Shown here piece after piece: positions 41,054 through 48,979 of a DNA stretch of 64,000 nt (within the stretch, counting starts at the first letter, position 1; the number at the start of each line of letters is the position of its first letter). A program made the translations under genes and the position numbers. A model generated the notes under the pieces. It made no database searches and was not told the DNA's origin. It worked only from the letters and a program-made list of their open reading frames with translations. This stretch comes from Halomonas cupida (lineage in GTDB: Bacteria > Pseudomonadota > Gammaproteobacteria > Pseudomonadales > Halomonadaceae), in the NCBI RefSeq assembly GCF_900142755.1, contig NZ_FRCA01000007.1, forward strand, positions 62,001 to 126,000, written 5' to 3'.

Positions 41054-41068
41054 CGTCTCCCGTTATTC

Positions 41069-41163
41069 ACATGACAATCAAACAGCCCATCCTGATTGAT
41101 TTGATTTTCGTCGGCACGTCCCTGTGCCGCGATTAACCCAACATGAAAGCATGCCAGGTTAAC
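41069..41163 (-). repeat. structured repeat, copy 4, inverted and internally deleted
   Basis: Read on the minus strand: TTAACCTGGCATGCTTTCAT, GGGTTAATCGCGGCACAGGG, ACGTGCCG, then directly ATCAAATCAATCAGGATGGG and TTGATTGTCATG. The central part with the GTCGGCC and CACCACAC hairpins (about 75 bp) is missing, leaving both ends intact. Confidence 0.8.
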
Positions 41164-41182
41164 AACTCGCCAAAATTCATGG

Positions 41183-42694
41183 CTAATTTGTCACCCGCTC
41201 CAAAGAAGCGTTCTCTGCATCGTCCTTTTGCATATTTTCCATCGCTGCTTGCCACATGGGAATGGCTTTAAATGACGTCACCATATCGTAATCCAGGCCA
41301 ACTTGCTCAGCCCCCGGATCCATGGCGTCTGTTCCCGGGCGGCTCTGGAACCATTTCATCCAGGCTTCCGATCCCGGTTCATTCAGGACCAGGGCTTTTG
41401 CACCCGAGCCCGGTGCATTCGATGTTCTGGGCGGGTAAGTCGTTGAAGGCAGCAAGAAGGACTTCTGTTGATATTGCGCACTACTATGACACCCCAGGCA
41501 ACCGGCAGAGGCCAGGCCTTCAGGGTAATAATGGCTACCTGCCCATGCAGGCGTAACCACTGCACCGTCGTTGGGCCCCGAAAGACGTCCGTCCCAACCT
41601 AGCGTCGCTGTCGCATACGCTGGAGAGTCAGGATTGATCCAGTTCTGCTCCAGGTCTGTGTTCACCGTCACTGGAGGCGTCAAGGCTGAACTGGATGTGT
41701 TGACGATATTCGGATCATTGCCCCAGGTGGCACCCAACGGGATCATTTTATCCCAGGCATCATCTCCCTGTGCACTCTTGTCATAGACTAACGTTGAGAA
41801 TACCCAACCCGTTTCAGGAGCAGCCTGACTATCCTTGACAATAATATCAAACTGCATCAGGTAAACATTGGTCAGAGCGGGATCAGTTGGAGAACCTTCC
41901 GAGCCGTTGTTGGGACAGTTTGAAGCCTGAGGATTATTTCCCGACCCATTGCTTTCATTCAAGGTTGAGTAAATAGGCCAGGACACTGTGCCGTCCATTG
42001 GCGCCCAGTCAGCACCACATGTCGTCACAAAAGCGAACTTGACAATAACGCTACCCTCGGCATATTGCGCATCCGCGGTATTCAAGTTTGGATTATGAGC
42101 ACTTTCAAGCGTGGTTCCCCATATATTTCCCAACGTGGCCGCGGCCGCTTCGTCGTATAGCGTCAATACATAGGTTGTGAAATCGAGATCTTGCTCAGGC
42201 AAGGTTCCGGCAGGAAAGCCTGAGCCAACATAAAATCCATGGATCGGCTCACGCTCTGAGCCCAACCAGATAGACTCCCACCAGGGCGCTTCGCTTGGAT
42301 TCCATTGCTCATAGTTATAAAGCAACTGCCGCATATCGTCTGAAACGTACTGCTTCAACGCATCAACATATTCCAGCGAATTTTCAGTCGTAATACGGCC
42401 GTTATTGGTGACCTCCTTCCAGGGCAGCGTTGGTGTTGACGGCGGGTCTTCCGGATAGTCATGTCTCAGTTGAAACAAAGGCCCTGAATAAACATCCTGT
42501 GGTGGGTCGGGTAATGCAGAGTTGATAAAAGGGTGAATGGGAGAGTCCGCCAGCTTCAAATTCTGCGCCGTCATGGTCAAGAACGGGGCTTCGCTGGCGA
42601 TGTCCTCGTCATGAGTCGCCTCCTCCGATGCCCAAATACCGGGCGAAGCTGCAGCCATGACGAAAGAAGCGATCCCTAATGCATGCTTTTTCAT
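41183..42694 (-). CDS. exported mono-haem cytochrome-like protein
   Basis: 503 residues from the ATG at 42694, which follows GAAGGAGATAACT. The signal peptide (MKKHALGIASFVMAAASPGIWA) sends it to the periplasm. One c-type haem site, CLGCH, is at about residue 421 in ASAGCLGCHSSAQ; a methionine in the C-terminal 70 residues could be the sixth ligand. The first 400 residues are rich in Trp, Asp and Pro and give no family I can name, although whole proteins of this kind are seen in marine bacteria as cytochrome family proteins. It stands alone between two IS remnants, and has lower GC than the core genes, so it may be acquired. Confidence 0.72.
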   Translation of the reverse strand: MKKHALGIASFVMAAASPGIWASEEATHDEDIASEAPFLTMTAQNLKLADSPIHPFINSALPDPPQDVYSGPLFQLRHDYPEDPPSTPTLPWKEVTNNGRITTENSLEYVDALKQYVSDDMRQLLYNYEQWNPSEAPWWESIWLGSEREPIHGFYVGSGFPAGTLPEQDLDFTTYVLTLYDEAAAATLGNIWGTTLESAHNPNLNTADAQYAEGSVIVKFAFVTTCGADWAPMDGTVSWPIYSTLNESNGSGNNPQASNCPNNGSEGSPTDPALTNVYLMQFDIIVKDSQAAPETGWVFSTLVYDKSAQGDDAWDKMIPLGATWGNDPNIVNTSSSALTPPVTVNTDLEQNWINPDSPAYATATLGWDGRLSGPNDGAVVTPAWAGSHYYPEGLASAGCLGCHSSAQYQQKSFLLPSTTYPPRTSNAPGSGAKALVLNEPGSEAWMKWFQSRPGTDAMDPGAEQVGLDYDMVTSFKAIPMWQAAMENMQKDDAENASLERVTN

Positions 42695-42954
42695 AGTTAT
42701 CTCCTTCAGTTCCACCTGCTGGGGATTTCCCGGATCCGCTGCGTTCGGTCCGGGACGGGGCGGGTCGATGAGAACATCGATCGGATACTGCCCCGGGTGC
42801 ACCGCACACCTTCGAAGCGAATGCAGAAGGCCCTGGCGGTAGCAGCGTCCTACGCGGAAGCAACGGCATGCCGACGCACCCTAGTACAAAACTATTATTA
42901 ATTTAGTACTTATTGACCATAGTAGTTCGACTCTACTTAGGCCATTTTCCTTAA

Positions 42955-43155
42955 GGAAGCGCTGCTACTGGAGTACGAGAATGCCAAGGCCAGCATCCGC
43001 GCCACGGTCGGGCCCCTGTTTCATGTCATCAAGAACGTCTTCGGCTATCGAACGGTGCGCTACCAGGGGCTAGCCAGGAGCAGGCGCAGCGATTCAGCCT
43101 GTTGGGATCGGCCATTCTGGTGCTGGGGACGCGATGCGAGGGCCGAGTTGATGAG
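42955..43155 (+). pseudogene. IS5/IS1182-type transposase C-terminal remnant, frameshifted
   Basis: One frame reads EYENAKASIRATVGPLFHVI and KNVFGYRTVRYQGLA, matching the C-terminal region of IS5-group transposases (HPFHVIKNLFGYRKVRYRGL); a second frame then continues EQAQRFSLLGSAILVLGTR, so there is a frameshift near 43075. The N-terminal and catalytic parts are absent. Bases 43156-43408 hold no recognisable gene. Confidence 0.7.
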
Positions 43156-43408
43156 ACAAGTACGTCCTGAAGCAGCCCTGCCAGCCGGCAACCTCGCCCG
43201 GCAGGGAAACCAACAACTCGAATAGGTCGGAACATGGCCGCTGCAACATTGAATCAGCAGCGCTGAGCGCATCAACCGTCCAGCGATGAATTGCTCAGCG
43301 GCTCCTTGCAGAGCTCGGAGAAGACCATGGAGTAGATCACAGTGTCCTGACGCAGGATTGGGGGCCTGGTGCCGGGGTTTGGTATTAAGGGCCCGGTATC
43401 GGGACCAG

Positions 43409-44005
43409 TTATTCCAGATCCGATGGTTGAGGATCTCCACGGCCCTCTCGGTTCCACTCTCGGGCCAGAGTGGCGTAAATATACTCATCGCCCCAGACGC
43501 CGTTGAAGAGGTCGTTTTCCATCAGGTGGGCTTCGCGACGCAGCCCCAGTCGCTCCACGACACCAACGGACCCCTGGTTCTGTGTATCGAGTCGGGCGAA
43601 TATCCGATGAAATCCCAGGTCGTTGAAGCCCAGGTCAATCATTGCCGATACGGCCTCCGTGGCATATCCCCTGCCGGTAAAGCCCGGATGGAAGATATAA
43701 CCGACCTCTGCCTGACAGGCTTCCTTGCTGGCCAGCTTCAACAGCACTTCACCGACGATATCCTCGCTCTCGTTGGCTACCGCTAGATGAAGGGCATCGC
43801 CATCCTTGGCAAACGCACCGCCAAGGGTGTTGTCGAACTGTGCTTGTAGTGCATTGCCTTCAGGAGGGCTGGTATAGAGGTACTGATAGACCTCAGGTCG
43901 CGAGTGATAGTCTGCGTAGGATGGGAAGTCGTCTGCCACGAAGCGCCGCAGGGTCAGCCGCCGGGTCTTCACAGGCAAGGGGAGAAGTGTGATGTCCATA
44001 TCCAA
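43409..44005 (-). CDS. GNAT-family N-acetyltransferase, RimJ/RimL type
   Basis: 198 residues. Acetyl-CoA-binding motif A is seen as VGYIFHPGFTGRGYATEAV (about residues 99-117), followed by HRIFARLDTQNQGSVGVVERLG, the RimJ/RimL-like second half. It would acetylate an amine, either a protein N-terminus or a small molecule; the target cannot be told. Start ATG 44005, with another ATG two codons in. It is divergent from the Nudix gene. Confidence 0.88.
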   Translation of the reverse strand: MDMDITLLPLPVKTRRLTLRRFVADDFPSYADYHSRPEVYQYLYTSPPEGNALQAQFDNTLGGAFAKDGDALHLAVANESEDIVGEVLLKLASKEACQAEVGYIFHPGFTGRGYATEAVSAMIDLGFNDLGFHRIFARLDTQNQGSVGVVERLGLRREAHLMENDLFNGVWGDEYIYATLAREWNREGRGDPQPSDLE

Positions 44006-44147
44006 TTCCTCGTACAGGAGATATCGCGTTCACGAGGCTATAGTGCCTCCGTCAGGAATGAGGCGCAAAGATCTCGACCATCTCCTCTCGCCGCGTTCTA
44101 CGCCGGGCGCGTCCCCCTTTAGAAATGATCAACCTGGAGAATCCGCT

Positions 44148-44540
44148 GTGTTTCCCGTATCCATCAAAGGTGTGTTGCTGCTCCCATCCAACGAAGTGGT
44201 GCTGGCACTCAATGATCGCGACGAATGGGAGTTGCCGGGTGGCCGTATCGAGCTTGCAGAGAGCTCCGAGGAAGGCCTGGAACGGGAGTTCAAGGAGGAG
44301 CTTGGCGTCGATGTCCGCGCCCGGGACATCATTGATAGTTATCTGTTCGAGGTAATTGCCGACCGGCACGTCTTCATTGTCACCTATGGATGCCACCTGT
44401 CCGGCCCCTTCCATCCCGTGGTAAGCCATGAGCACAGCCGGATCGAGACCTTTCCCGTGGACAACCTCCCGAGCAATCTACCCGCCGGCTACGCAAGATC
44501 CATTCGGGCATGGCACCAGAAACTGGCCAAGCGCCAATAA
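44148..44540 (+). CDS. Nudix hydrolase
   Basis: 130 residues from a GTG at 44148 preceded by GGAGAAT. The Nudix box is complete: GRIELAESSEEGLEREF followed by KEELGV (Gx5Ex7REUxEExGU), with the EE pair binding the metal. Nudix enzymes cleave nucleoside diphosphates linked to another group; the substrate is not evident. A short protein with no extra domain. Confidence 0.88.
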   Translation: MFPVSIKGVLLLPSNEVVLALNDRDEWELPGGRIELAESSEEGLEREFKEELGVDVRARDIIDSYLFEVIADRHVFIVTYGCHLSGPFHPVVSHEHSRIETFPVDNLPSNLPAGYARSIRAWHQKLAKRQ

Positions 44541-44581
44541 AGTCGGATGACTGAGCTATATTGCCAGCGACTATTTTTAAA

Positions 44582-44646
44582 ACAGAATCATCTTTCACCA
44601 CAGAATCATCTTTCACCACAGAATCGTCTTTCACAACAGGATCATC
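44582..44646 (+). repeat. 18-bp tandem repeat before the DUF4256 gene
   Basis: CAGAATCATCTTTCACCA repeats about three and a half times with small changes (CAGAATCGTCTTTCACAA, CAGGATCATCACC). It directly precedes the ATG at 44650 and replaces an obvious Shine-Dalgarno. Confidence 0.8.
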
Positions 44647-44649
44647 ACC

Positions 44650-45195
44650 ATGAAGGCACAGCAGCGTGAAGAGCTTCTTCAGACCCTGCAGGAGCGCTTC
44701 GACAAGCATAAGGAACGGCATCAGGACCTTGACTGGGACAAGGTGCTGGAAAGGCTGACGGGCAAGACCGCCAAACTGAAAGCGCTGCACGAGATGGAGC
44801 GCACCGGTGGTGAGCCGGATGTGGTGGGACATGACCCGAAGACCGGTGAATACCTGTTCATCGACTGCTCGGCGGAGAGCCCCAGCGGACGCCGCAGCCT
44901 GTGTTTCGACCGCGAGGCGCTGGAGGCACGCAAGAAGTACAAGCCGGAGAACTGCGCCCTCGATGTCGCGGCGGAAATCGGCATCGAGATACTGACAGAA
45001 GCCCAGTACCGCGATCTTCAGCAACTCGGTGTCTTCGATGCCAAGACATCAAGCTGGATCGCCACCCCCGACGAGATCCGCAAGCGCGGCGGCGCCCTGT
45101 TCTGCGACTACCGCTACGGCGCGGTCTTCACCTATCACAATGGCGCCGACTCCTACTATGGCGCACGCGGCTTCCGGGGCCTGTTGCGCGTGTAG
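44650..45195 (+). CDS. DUF4256 family protein
   Basis: 181 residues. Matches DUF4256 proteins by EPDVVGHDPKTGEYLFIDCS, ESPSGRRSLCFDREALEARK and the C-terminal YHNGADSYYGARGFRGLLRV. The family is soluble and of unknown function. The leader is an 18-bp tandem array rather than a normal ribosome-binding site, so expression may change with repeat number. It is followed by a GST gene on the same strand. Confidence 0.85.
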   Translation: MKAQQREELLQTLQERFDKHKERHQDLDWDKVLERLTGKTAKLKALHEMERTGGEPDVVGHDPKTGEYLFIDCSAESPSGRRSLCFDREALEARKKYKPENCALDVAAEIGIEILTEAQYRDLQQLGVFDAKTSSWIATPDEIRKRGGALFCDYRYGAVFTYHNGADSYYGARGFRGLLRV

Positions 45196-45266
45196 GCCAT
45201 CGCGCATCTCGACGCGCCCTCAAGTAACCGGATGGCAGCACTGACGCCAACAGCAGGAGACACAGA

Positions 45267-45905
45267 ATGAGCACTCTGATTCTCACCACCTTCGATTGGG
45301 TACCCGAGCTGCCACGGGGCTTTGTACGTGACCTGCGAATACGTTGGGCACTGGAGGAAGCCGGGTTACCCTACCGCGTCGAGAGCGTGCCGTTCAACGA
45401 ACGCAGTGCCAAGCACCTGTCGCATCAGCCCTTCGGCCAGGTGCCGTGGTTGATCGATGGCGACCTCTCGATCTTCGAGAGCGGCGCTATCCTGCTGCAT
45501 CTGGGGAGTCTCAGTGACACCCTTCTGCCCGCCGATCCGCTCCATCGTAGCAAGGCGATTGAGTGGCTGTTCGCCGCCCTCAATTCCGTGGAGATGGCCA
45601 GCCTGCCCTGGGCGCTACTGAACTTCTCGGGTGATAACGGTGATACACCGGCGTGGAAGTTTCTGGACGATTTTCTCAAACTACGGCTGGAACGCCTGGA
45701 GCCGGTGCTCGCCCAACACGAATGGCTTGCCGACACCTTCTCCATCGCCGACATTGTCATGGTGGATGTGCTGCGCCTTGTCGACCGCTTCGACGGACTG
45801 CAAGCCTCCCCCGCCTGCCGCCATTATATCGCCCGCGCCGTCGCTCGCCCGGCCTTCGTGAAAGCACATGCTGACCAGATGGCGCATTTCGCCGCAGCGG
45901 ACTGA
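45267..45905 (+). CDS. glutathione S-transferase family protein
   Basis: 212 residues. An N-terminal thioredoxin-like domain (PYRVESVPFNERSAKHL, FGQVPWLIDGDLSIFESGAI with the cis-Pro and the ES glutathione-binding pair) precedes an all-helical C-terminal domain from about residue 90 (LAQHEWLADTFSIADIVMVD with the conserved SIAD capping Asp). It would conjugate or reduce electrophiles with glutathione in the cytoplasm. The start has AGCAGGAGA upstream. Confidence 0.9.
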   Translation: MSTLILTTFDWVPELPRGFVRDLRIRWALEEAGLPYRVESVPFNERSAKHLSHQPFGQVPWLIDGDLSIFESGAILLHLGSLSDTLLPADPLHRSKAIEWLFAALNSVEMASLPWALLNFSGDNGDTPAWKFLDDFLKLRLERLEPVLAQHEWLADTFSIADIVMVDVLRLVDRFDGLQASPACRHYIARAVARPAFVKAHADQMAHFAAAD

Positions 45906-45956
45906 TGCGACTGAGCACGAGAACCAAAGCCCATAGAGATACAGAGAAGGAAGCTC

Positions 45957-46667
45957 ATGAATCAGGAACAACTCAAGGCGCTATTCGATCAGCAGGCCTC
46001 GAATTACAACACTCAGTGGACAAGAATGGCGCCCATCAATGATGGGCTGTACTTCCTTCTTGAGTCCGTTTTCGCCGAACTTCCAGCGGATGCTCGAATG
46101 TTATGTGTTGGAGCTGGGACAGGCAGGGAACTGCTCCATCTCGCCAGCCGGTTTCCAGGCTGGCACTTCACCGCCGTTGAGCCTTCGGGTCCGATGCTCG
46201 ACGTTTGCAGACAATCTGCCGAAGCAGCATCGATAACATCACGCTGCTCCTTCCATGAAGGATATCTCGACTCGCTCCCTGAAGTGCCGCGCTTTGATGC
46301 CGCGACCAGCTTGCTGGTTTCCCAGTTCATTCTGGACAGGGACTCTCGTTCGGCATTCTTCAAGGAGATTGCTGCCAGACTCAAACCGAGCGGCATACTG
46401 GCTAACGCCGACTTGGCATCAGACACCAGCTCCGAAGAATATCCATTACTGCTGGAAGTATGGCAACGCGTCATGTCCGGAGCCAATCTGTCCGCCGAGG
46501 ACCTGAGCAGGATAATGGAGGCTTATGCCAAGGATGTCGCCATTCTTCCGCCCACCGAAACCGCAACTATCATCCAGGCTGGCGGCTTTGCGACACCGGT
46601 TCAGTTCTTCCAATCCGGGGTGATCCACGCCTGGTTCGCCAAGCGCAATTCCGAGAGTATCTGCTGA
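45957..46667 (+). CDS. class I SAM-dependent methyltransferase
   Basis: 236 residues. SAM-binding motif I is MLCVGAGTGRELLHL (about residues 49-63), motif II FTAVEPSGPMLDVCRQSA (about 75-92), and the post-motif FDAATSLLVSQFIL (about 115). The target is unknown. Its stop overlaps the start of a truncated NYN gene (ATGA at 46667), as in the second, reciprocally damaged copy at 47801-48357. Remnants of its own sequence occur at 46876-46932 and 47801-47878. Confidence 0.88.
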   Translation: MNQEQLKALFDQQASNYNTQWTRMAPINDGLYFLLESVFAELPADARMLCVGAGTGRELLHLASRFPGWHFTAVEPSGPMLDVCRQSAEAASITSRCSFHEGYLDSLPEVPRFDAATSLLVSQFILDRDSRSAFFKEIAARLKPSGILANADLASDTSSEEYPLLLEVWQRVMSGANLSAEDLSRIMEAYAKDVAILPPTETATIIQAGGFATPVQFFQSGVIHAWFAKRNSESIC

Positions 46668-46819
46668 TGACAGACAAGGTTGTGATCCTGGTCGATAAGC
46701 TGCGCCAGGATAAAGGCAAGCATGTCGAGGTGTATGGTGTCCCCAGCCTTACCGCCAATTCACTGATTAAAGCCGCCAGCAAGTTCAACCCTATCGACGC
46801 AGAACTGCTGTTGAACTGA
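46667..46819 (+). pseudogene. NYN-domain gene with internal deletion
   Basis: 50 codons that join the first seven residues of the NYN protein (DKVVILVD) to its last 43 (KLRQDKGKHVEVYGVPSLTA to the end). In the intact gene at 47875-48357 these flank a stretch of about 330 bp bordered by the same CTGGTCGA octamer, so a slippage or recombination deletion between the two octamers explains it. All catalytic aspartates between are lost. Confidence 0.85.
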
Positions 46820-46875
46820 CACCCACCAACCGGCTCCCGACAGCTCCTTCACTCAAGCTCTCTTTATCAGTGTTG

Positions 46876-46932
46876 GCATGCTTCCCACATCGGAAACGGC
46901 GTCTATCATGGGGCAAGGAGGCTTTAGCGACA
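46876..46932 (+). pseudogene. methyltransferase C-terminal fragment
   Basis: CTTCCCACATCGGAAACGGC encodes LPTSETASIMGQGGF, matching LPPTETATIIQAGGF in the intact methyltransferase (46545-46595). It lies in frame just upstream of the VOC gene and explains why that frame is open so far 5'. Confidence 0.7.
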
Positions 46933-46997
46933 ACCTTTCCAACGCGCCCACGGCCTCGTCTCAGGGGCACAGATGCGGTGGGCATGGGAGTCCCGAA

Positions 46998-47378
46998 ATG
47001 AACACAAACGACCAACGCCCTGCAGTGAGCGTGGCACACATCGTACTGCAGACTGACCGGATGGAAGCATCCGCCGAGTTCATGCGCACCATTGGCATGC
47101 GGCCCATCTTTGATGGGCCCAAGATATCCGTCTACGAGTTGCGTGGGGGCACGCACCTGATCCTGATGCAGGATGACAGCGTCACAGCAGGTGACGCGGC
47201 CTTCGACCTCATGGTGGATGACCTGCACGAGATGCATCAGCGACTGACGTCACAGGGACTTGCGACCTCCCCCATCGAGCCGCGCCCGGAAATCGACCAT
47301 GAGACCTTTACCGTCCGCGAGCCCGCTGGACATGTCATCACGTTCTTTTCCAGTCACGTGTCCAGCAAGCCCGTATAA
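46998..47378 (+). CDS. VOC-superfamily (glyoxalase/dioxygenase-like) protein
   Basis: 126 residues from the ATG at 46998, after GGGAG. VSVAHIVLQTDRMEASAEFM and a second unit ending EPAGHVITFFSSH show the paired beta-alpha-beta units; His in AHIVLQ, His in RGGTHLILMQ and Glu in VREPAGHV are likely metal ligands. The longer open frame upstream is a remnant of a methyltransferase gene, not part of this protein. The stop is followed by a direct repeat of CAAGCCCGTATAA. Confidence 0.83.
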   Translation: MNTNDQRPAVSVAHIVLQTDRMEASAEFMRTIGMRPIFDGPKISVYELRGGTHLILMQDDSVTAGDAAFDLMVDDLHEMHQRLTSQGLATSPIEPRPEIDHETFTVREPAGHVITFFSSHVSSKPV

Positions 47379-47390
47379 CAAGCCCGTATA

Positions 47391-47801
47391 ATGCGAGGTG
47401 CCTCAGTGCTCAAACACATCGGCGGCGTGGAGATACAGCCCAGACACCGAGCCTGTTGCCACTGCGGCCTGGTGGAACTGGAGCTTGACCTGCCCGATGG
47501 CCTCATGGACCTGAAGAGATGCAACTGCTCGATCTGCAGGCGCAAGGGCGCCGTCATGGGCTATGTGCCATTGGATGGCCTACGTATCCTCAAGGGCACC
47601 GAGCACCTCAAGGCCTACCAGTTCAACAGCCAGGTGGCGGAGCACTACTTCTGCTCCAATTGCGGCATCTACACCCACCACAAGACCCGCTCGACCCCGC
47701 ACCAGTACGGATTCAATGTCGGGTGCCTCGATGGTATCAACCCCTTTGCCATCGAGAACGTGCCCACCAGCGATGGGACAAACCACCCAGCGGATCGATA
47801 G
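47391..47801 (+). CDS. GFA-family protein (glutathione-dependent formaldehyde-activating type)
   Basis: 136 residues. Zinc-binding CxxC sites of the GFA fold are all present: ACCHCGLVELEL (about residue 22), RCNCSICRRKGAV (about 42-54) and FCSNCGIYTHHKT (about 86-98). These zinc proteins are related to S-hydroxymethylglutathione synthase, but most single-domain members have no proven reaction. A GTG 15 bases into the frame is an alternative start. It lies between the VOC gene and the damaged methyltransferase copy. Confidence 0.87.
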   Translation: MRGASVLKHIGGVEIQPRHRACCHCGLVELELDLPDGLMDLKRCNCSICRRKGAVMGYVPLDGLRILKGTEHLKAYQFNSQVAEHYFCSNCGIYTHHKTRSTPHQYGFNVGCLDGINPFAIENVPTSDGTNHPADR

Positions 47802-47878
47802 CTCAAGGCATATTCGACCAACAGGCAGCATCAGTTCATGTATGGTTTGCCAAGCGTACTTACGAGAGTGTCGGATGA
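47801..47878 (+). pseudogene. methyltransferase remnant: N- and C-terminal ends fused
   Basis: Reads AQGIFDQQAASVHVWFAKRT then YESVG and stop. IFDQQAAS matches the start of the intact methyltransferase (LFDQQASN) and HVWFAKRTYES matches its end (HAWFAKRNSES); about 200 codons between are gone. It keeps the ATGA overlap with the following NYN gene. Confidence 0.85.
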
Positions 47879-48357
47879 TGAAAAGAAACGTTGTGATCCT
47901 GGTCGATGTGCAGAATGTGTACTACACCACCCGCCAGGCCTTTCGCCGCAACTTCGACTACAACCGATTCTGGTCGGGGGTCGCCGCGGACTACAACATC
48001 GTCAAGGCTATCGCCTATGCCATTGATCGTGGCGACAGGAAGCAATACGAGTTCCAGAATATCCTGCGCGCCATCGGCTTTGAGGTGAAGCTCAAGCCCT
48101 TTATCCAACGGGCCGACGGCTCTGCCAAGGGCGACTGGGACGTTGGCATCACCATTGATGCACTCGAGTACGCCGATAACGCGGACAGCCTGATACTCGT
48201 CACCGGCGACGGAGATTTTGCACTGCTGGTCGACAAGCTGAGAATCGATAAAGGCAAGCATGTCGAGGTGTACGGTGTCTCCAGCCTTACCGCAAACTCA
48301 CTGATCAAAGCCGCCAACAGGTTCATTCCCATCGACGGTGAGCTGCTGTTGAGCTGA
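47875..48357 (+). CDS. NYN-domain (LabA-like PIN-fold) ribonuclease candidate
   Basis: 160 residues. The NYN fold is indicated by VVILVDVQNVYYTTRQ (first acidic Asp, residue about 10), KGDWDVGITIDALEY and LILVTGDGDFALLVDKLR with the catalytic Asp pair (about residues 105-107), then GKHVEVYGVSSLTANSLI. NYN proteins are metal-dependent RNases or RNA-processing factors. It is intact, whereas its upstream partner gene here is a remnant; the reverse holds at 45957-46819. Confidence 0.85.
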   Translation: MMKRNVVILVDVQNVYYTTRQAFRRNFDYNRFWSGVAADYNIVKAIAYAIDRGDRKQYEFQNILRAIGFEVKLKPFIQRADGSAKGDWDVGITIDALEYADNADSLILVTGDGDFALLVDKLRIDKGKHVEVYGVSSLTANSLIKAANRFIPIDGELLLS

Positions 48358-48509
48358 CGCCTACCAACCTTCGGACCAGCCATGCTCCATCACGGCTTCA
48401 AGGTCGGTTGCCTTGAAGGTAGCGCCCGTTTGGCATCGAGAATGTTCCCACCAGTGACAGTGCAAACCGACCAGCGGATGGGTAGCGCGGGCCTATGCTG
48501 CTGCTCCGG

Positions 48510-48745
48510 CTGGAAGTGAGTGGCTGCTCACCCTACAACTCCTTAACGGCCCCCTGCTACCCTTTTTTAAGACCATCTGGCCAGCCTCGTTGGCTGCAGG
48601 TTGATGAATAACTGTACCGAAAAGTGGCCATAAGCATTACTGTCTGCTAAAAGAGACATATTGGATAAATTTTGCGAGCGTTGTGAGGCTTGGAAGCTCG
48701 AAAGTCTGCATGGCTGTGGCTTGCTTGGGTGACGGCTTCCGACCC
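48510..48745 (+). repeat. long flanking repeat R2, copy 1
   Basis: Matches 56358-56607 along its length with scattered changes and small gaps. The best conserved part is CATAAGCATTACTGTCTGCT followed by AAAAGAGACATA and TGGATAAATTTTG. Each copy directly precedes one of the two defence-type gene clusters. No coding capacity is seen. Confidence 0.8.
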
Positions 48746-48926
48746 GAAGCGGCCCTTCCGGGGAAAGCGGCATGCTGTTTCAGCCGTGTTATACAGCCGG
48801 CTCGATAAACTATGCTATGCTGCCTATTTATACTTAATTTATTTTAATTTCAATGGGGTAGATCGTGAACAAAGGGCTGTATAACCCGCAGAAACGCGCC
48901 GACGGGTTCATTGAGGTTATGTAGAG
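48741..48926 (+). repeat. 188-bp intergenic repeat, copy A, before the Shedu-type gene
   Basis: Aligns with 50053-50240 at roughly 80 percent by eye: GACCC-AAGCGGCCCTT, GCGGCATGCTG, TCAGCCGTGTTAT, a TTTATACTTAATT-type AT-rich part, CAATGGGGTAGATCGTGA, and GGGTTCATTGAGGTTATGTA. GTTATAC at 48788-48794 has the form of an attC core. The tail can read as a 19-codon frame in both copies, but nearly all codon differences change the residue, so a DNA or RNA role is more likely. Confidence 0.75.
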
Positions 48927-48941
48927 GGGTGTATAATCACT

Positions 48942-48948
48942 GTTAGGC
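48942..48948 (+). other. attC-type core (GTTAGGC) opening the Shedu cassette
   Basis: GTTAGGC is the consensus recombination core of integron attC sites. It is exactly complementary to the GCCTAAC that opens the next site at 49929. A cassette inserted by an integron integrase brings the last six bases of its own core to its front, so this match is expected for a true cassette. Confidence 0.7.
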
Positions 48949-48979
48949 AAAATCAGACTGAGAAATTGAGGGAAGAAAA

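Noticed and set aside
47366..47394. CAAGCCCGTATAA direct repeat at the VOC/GFA junction taken as an attC
   Set aside because: It contains a GTATAAC-like box, but there are no folded arms or matching core; it is more likely a simple 13-bp duplication.
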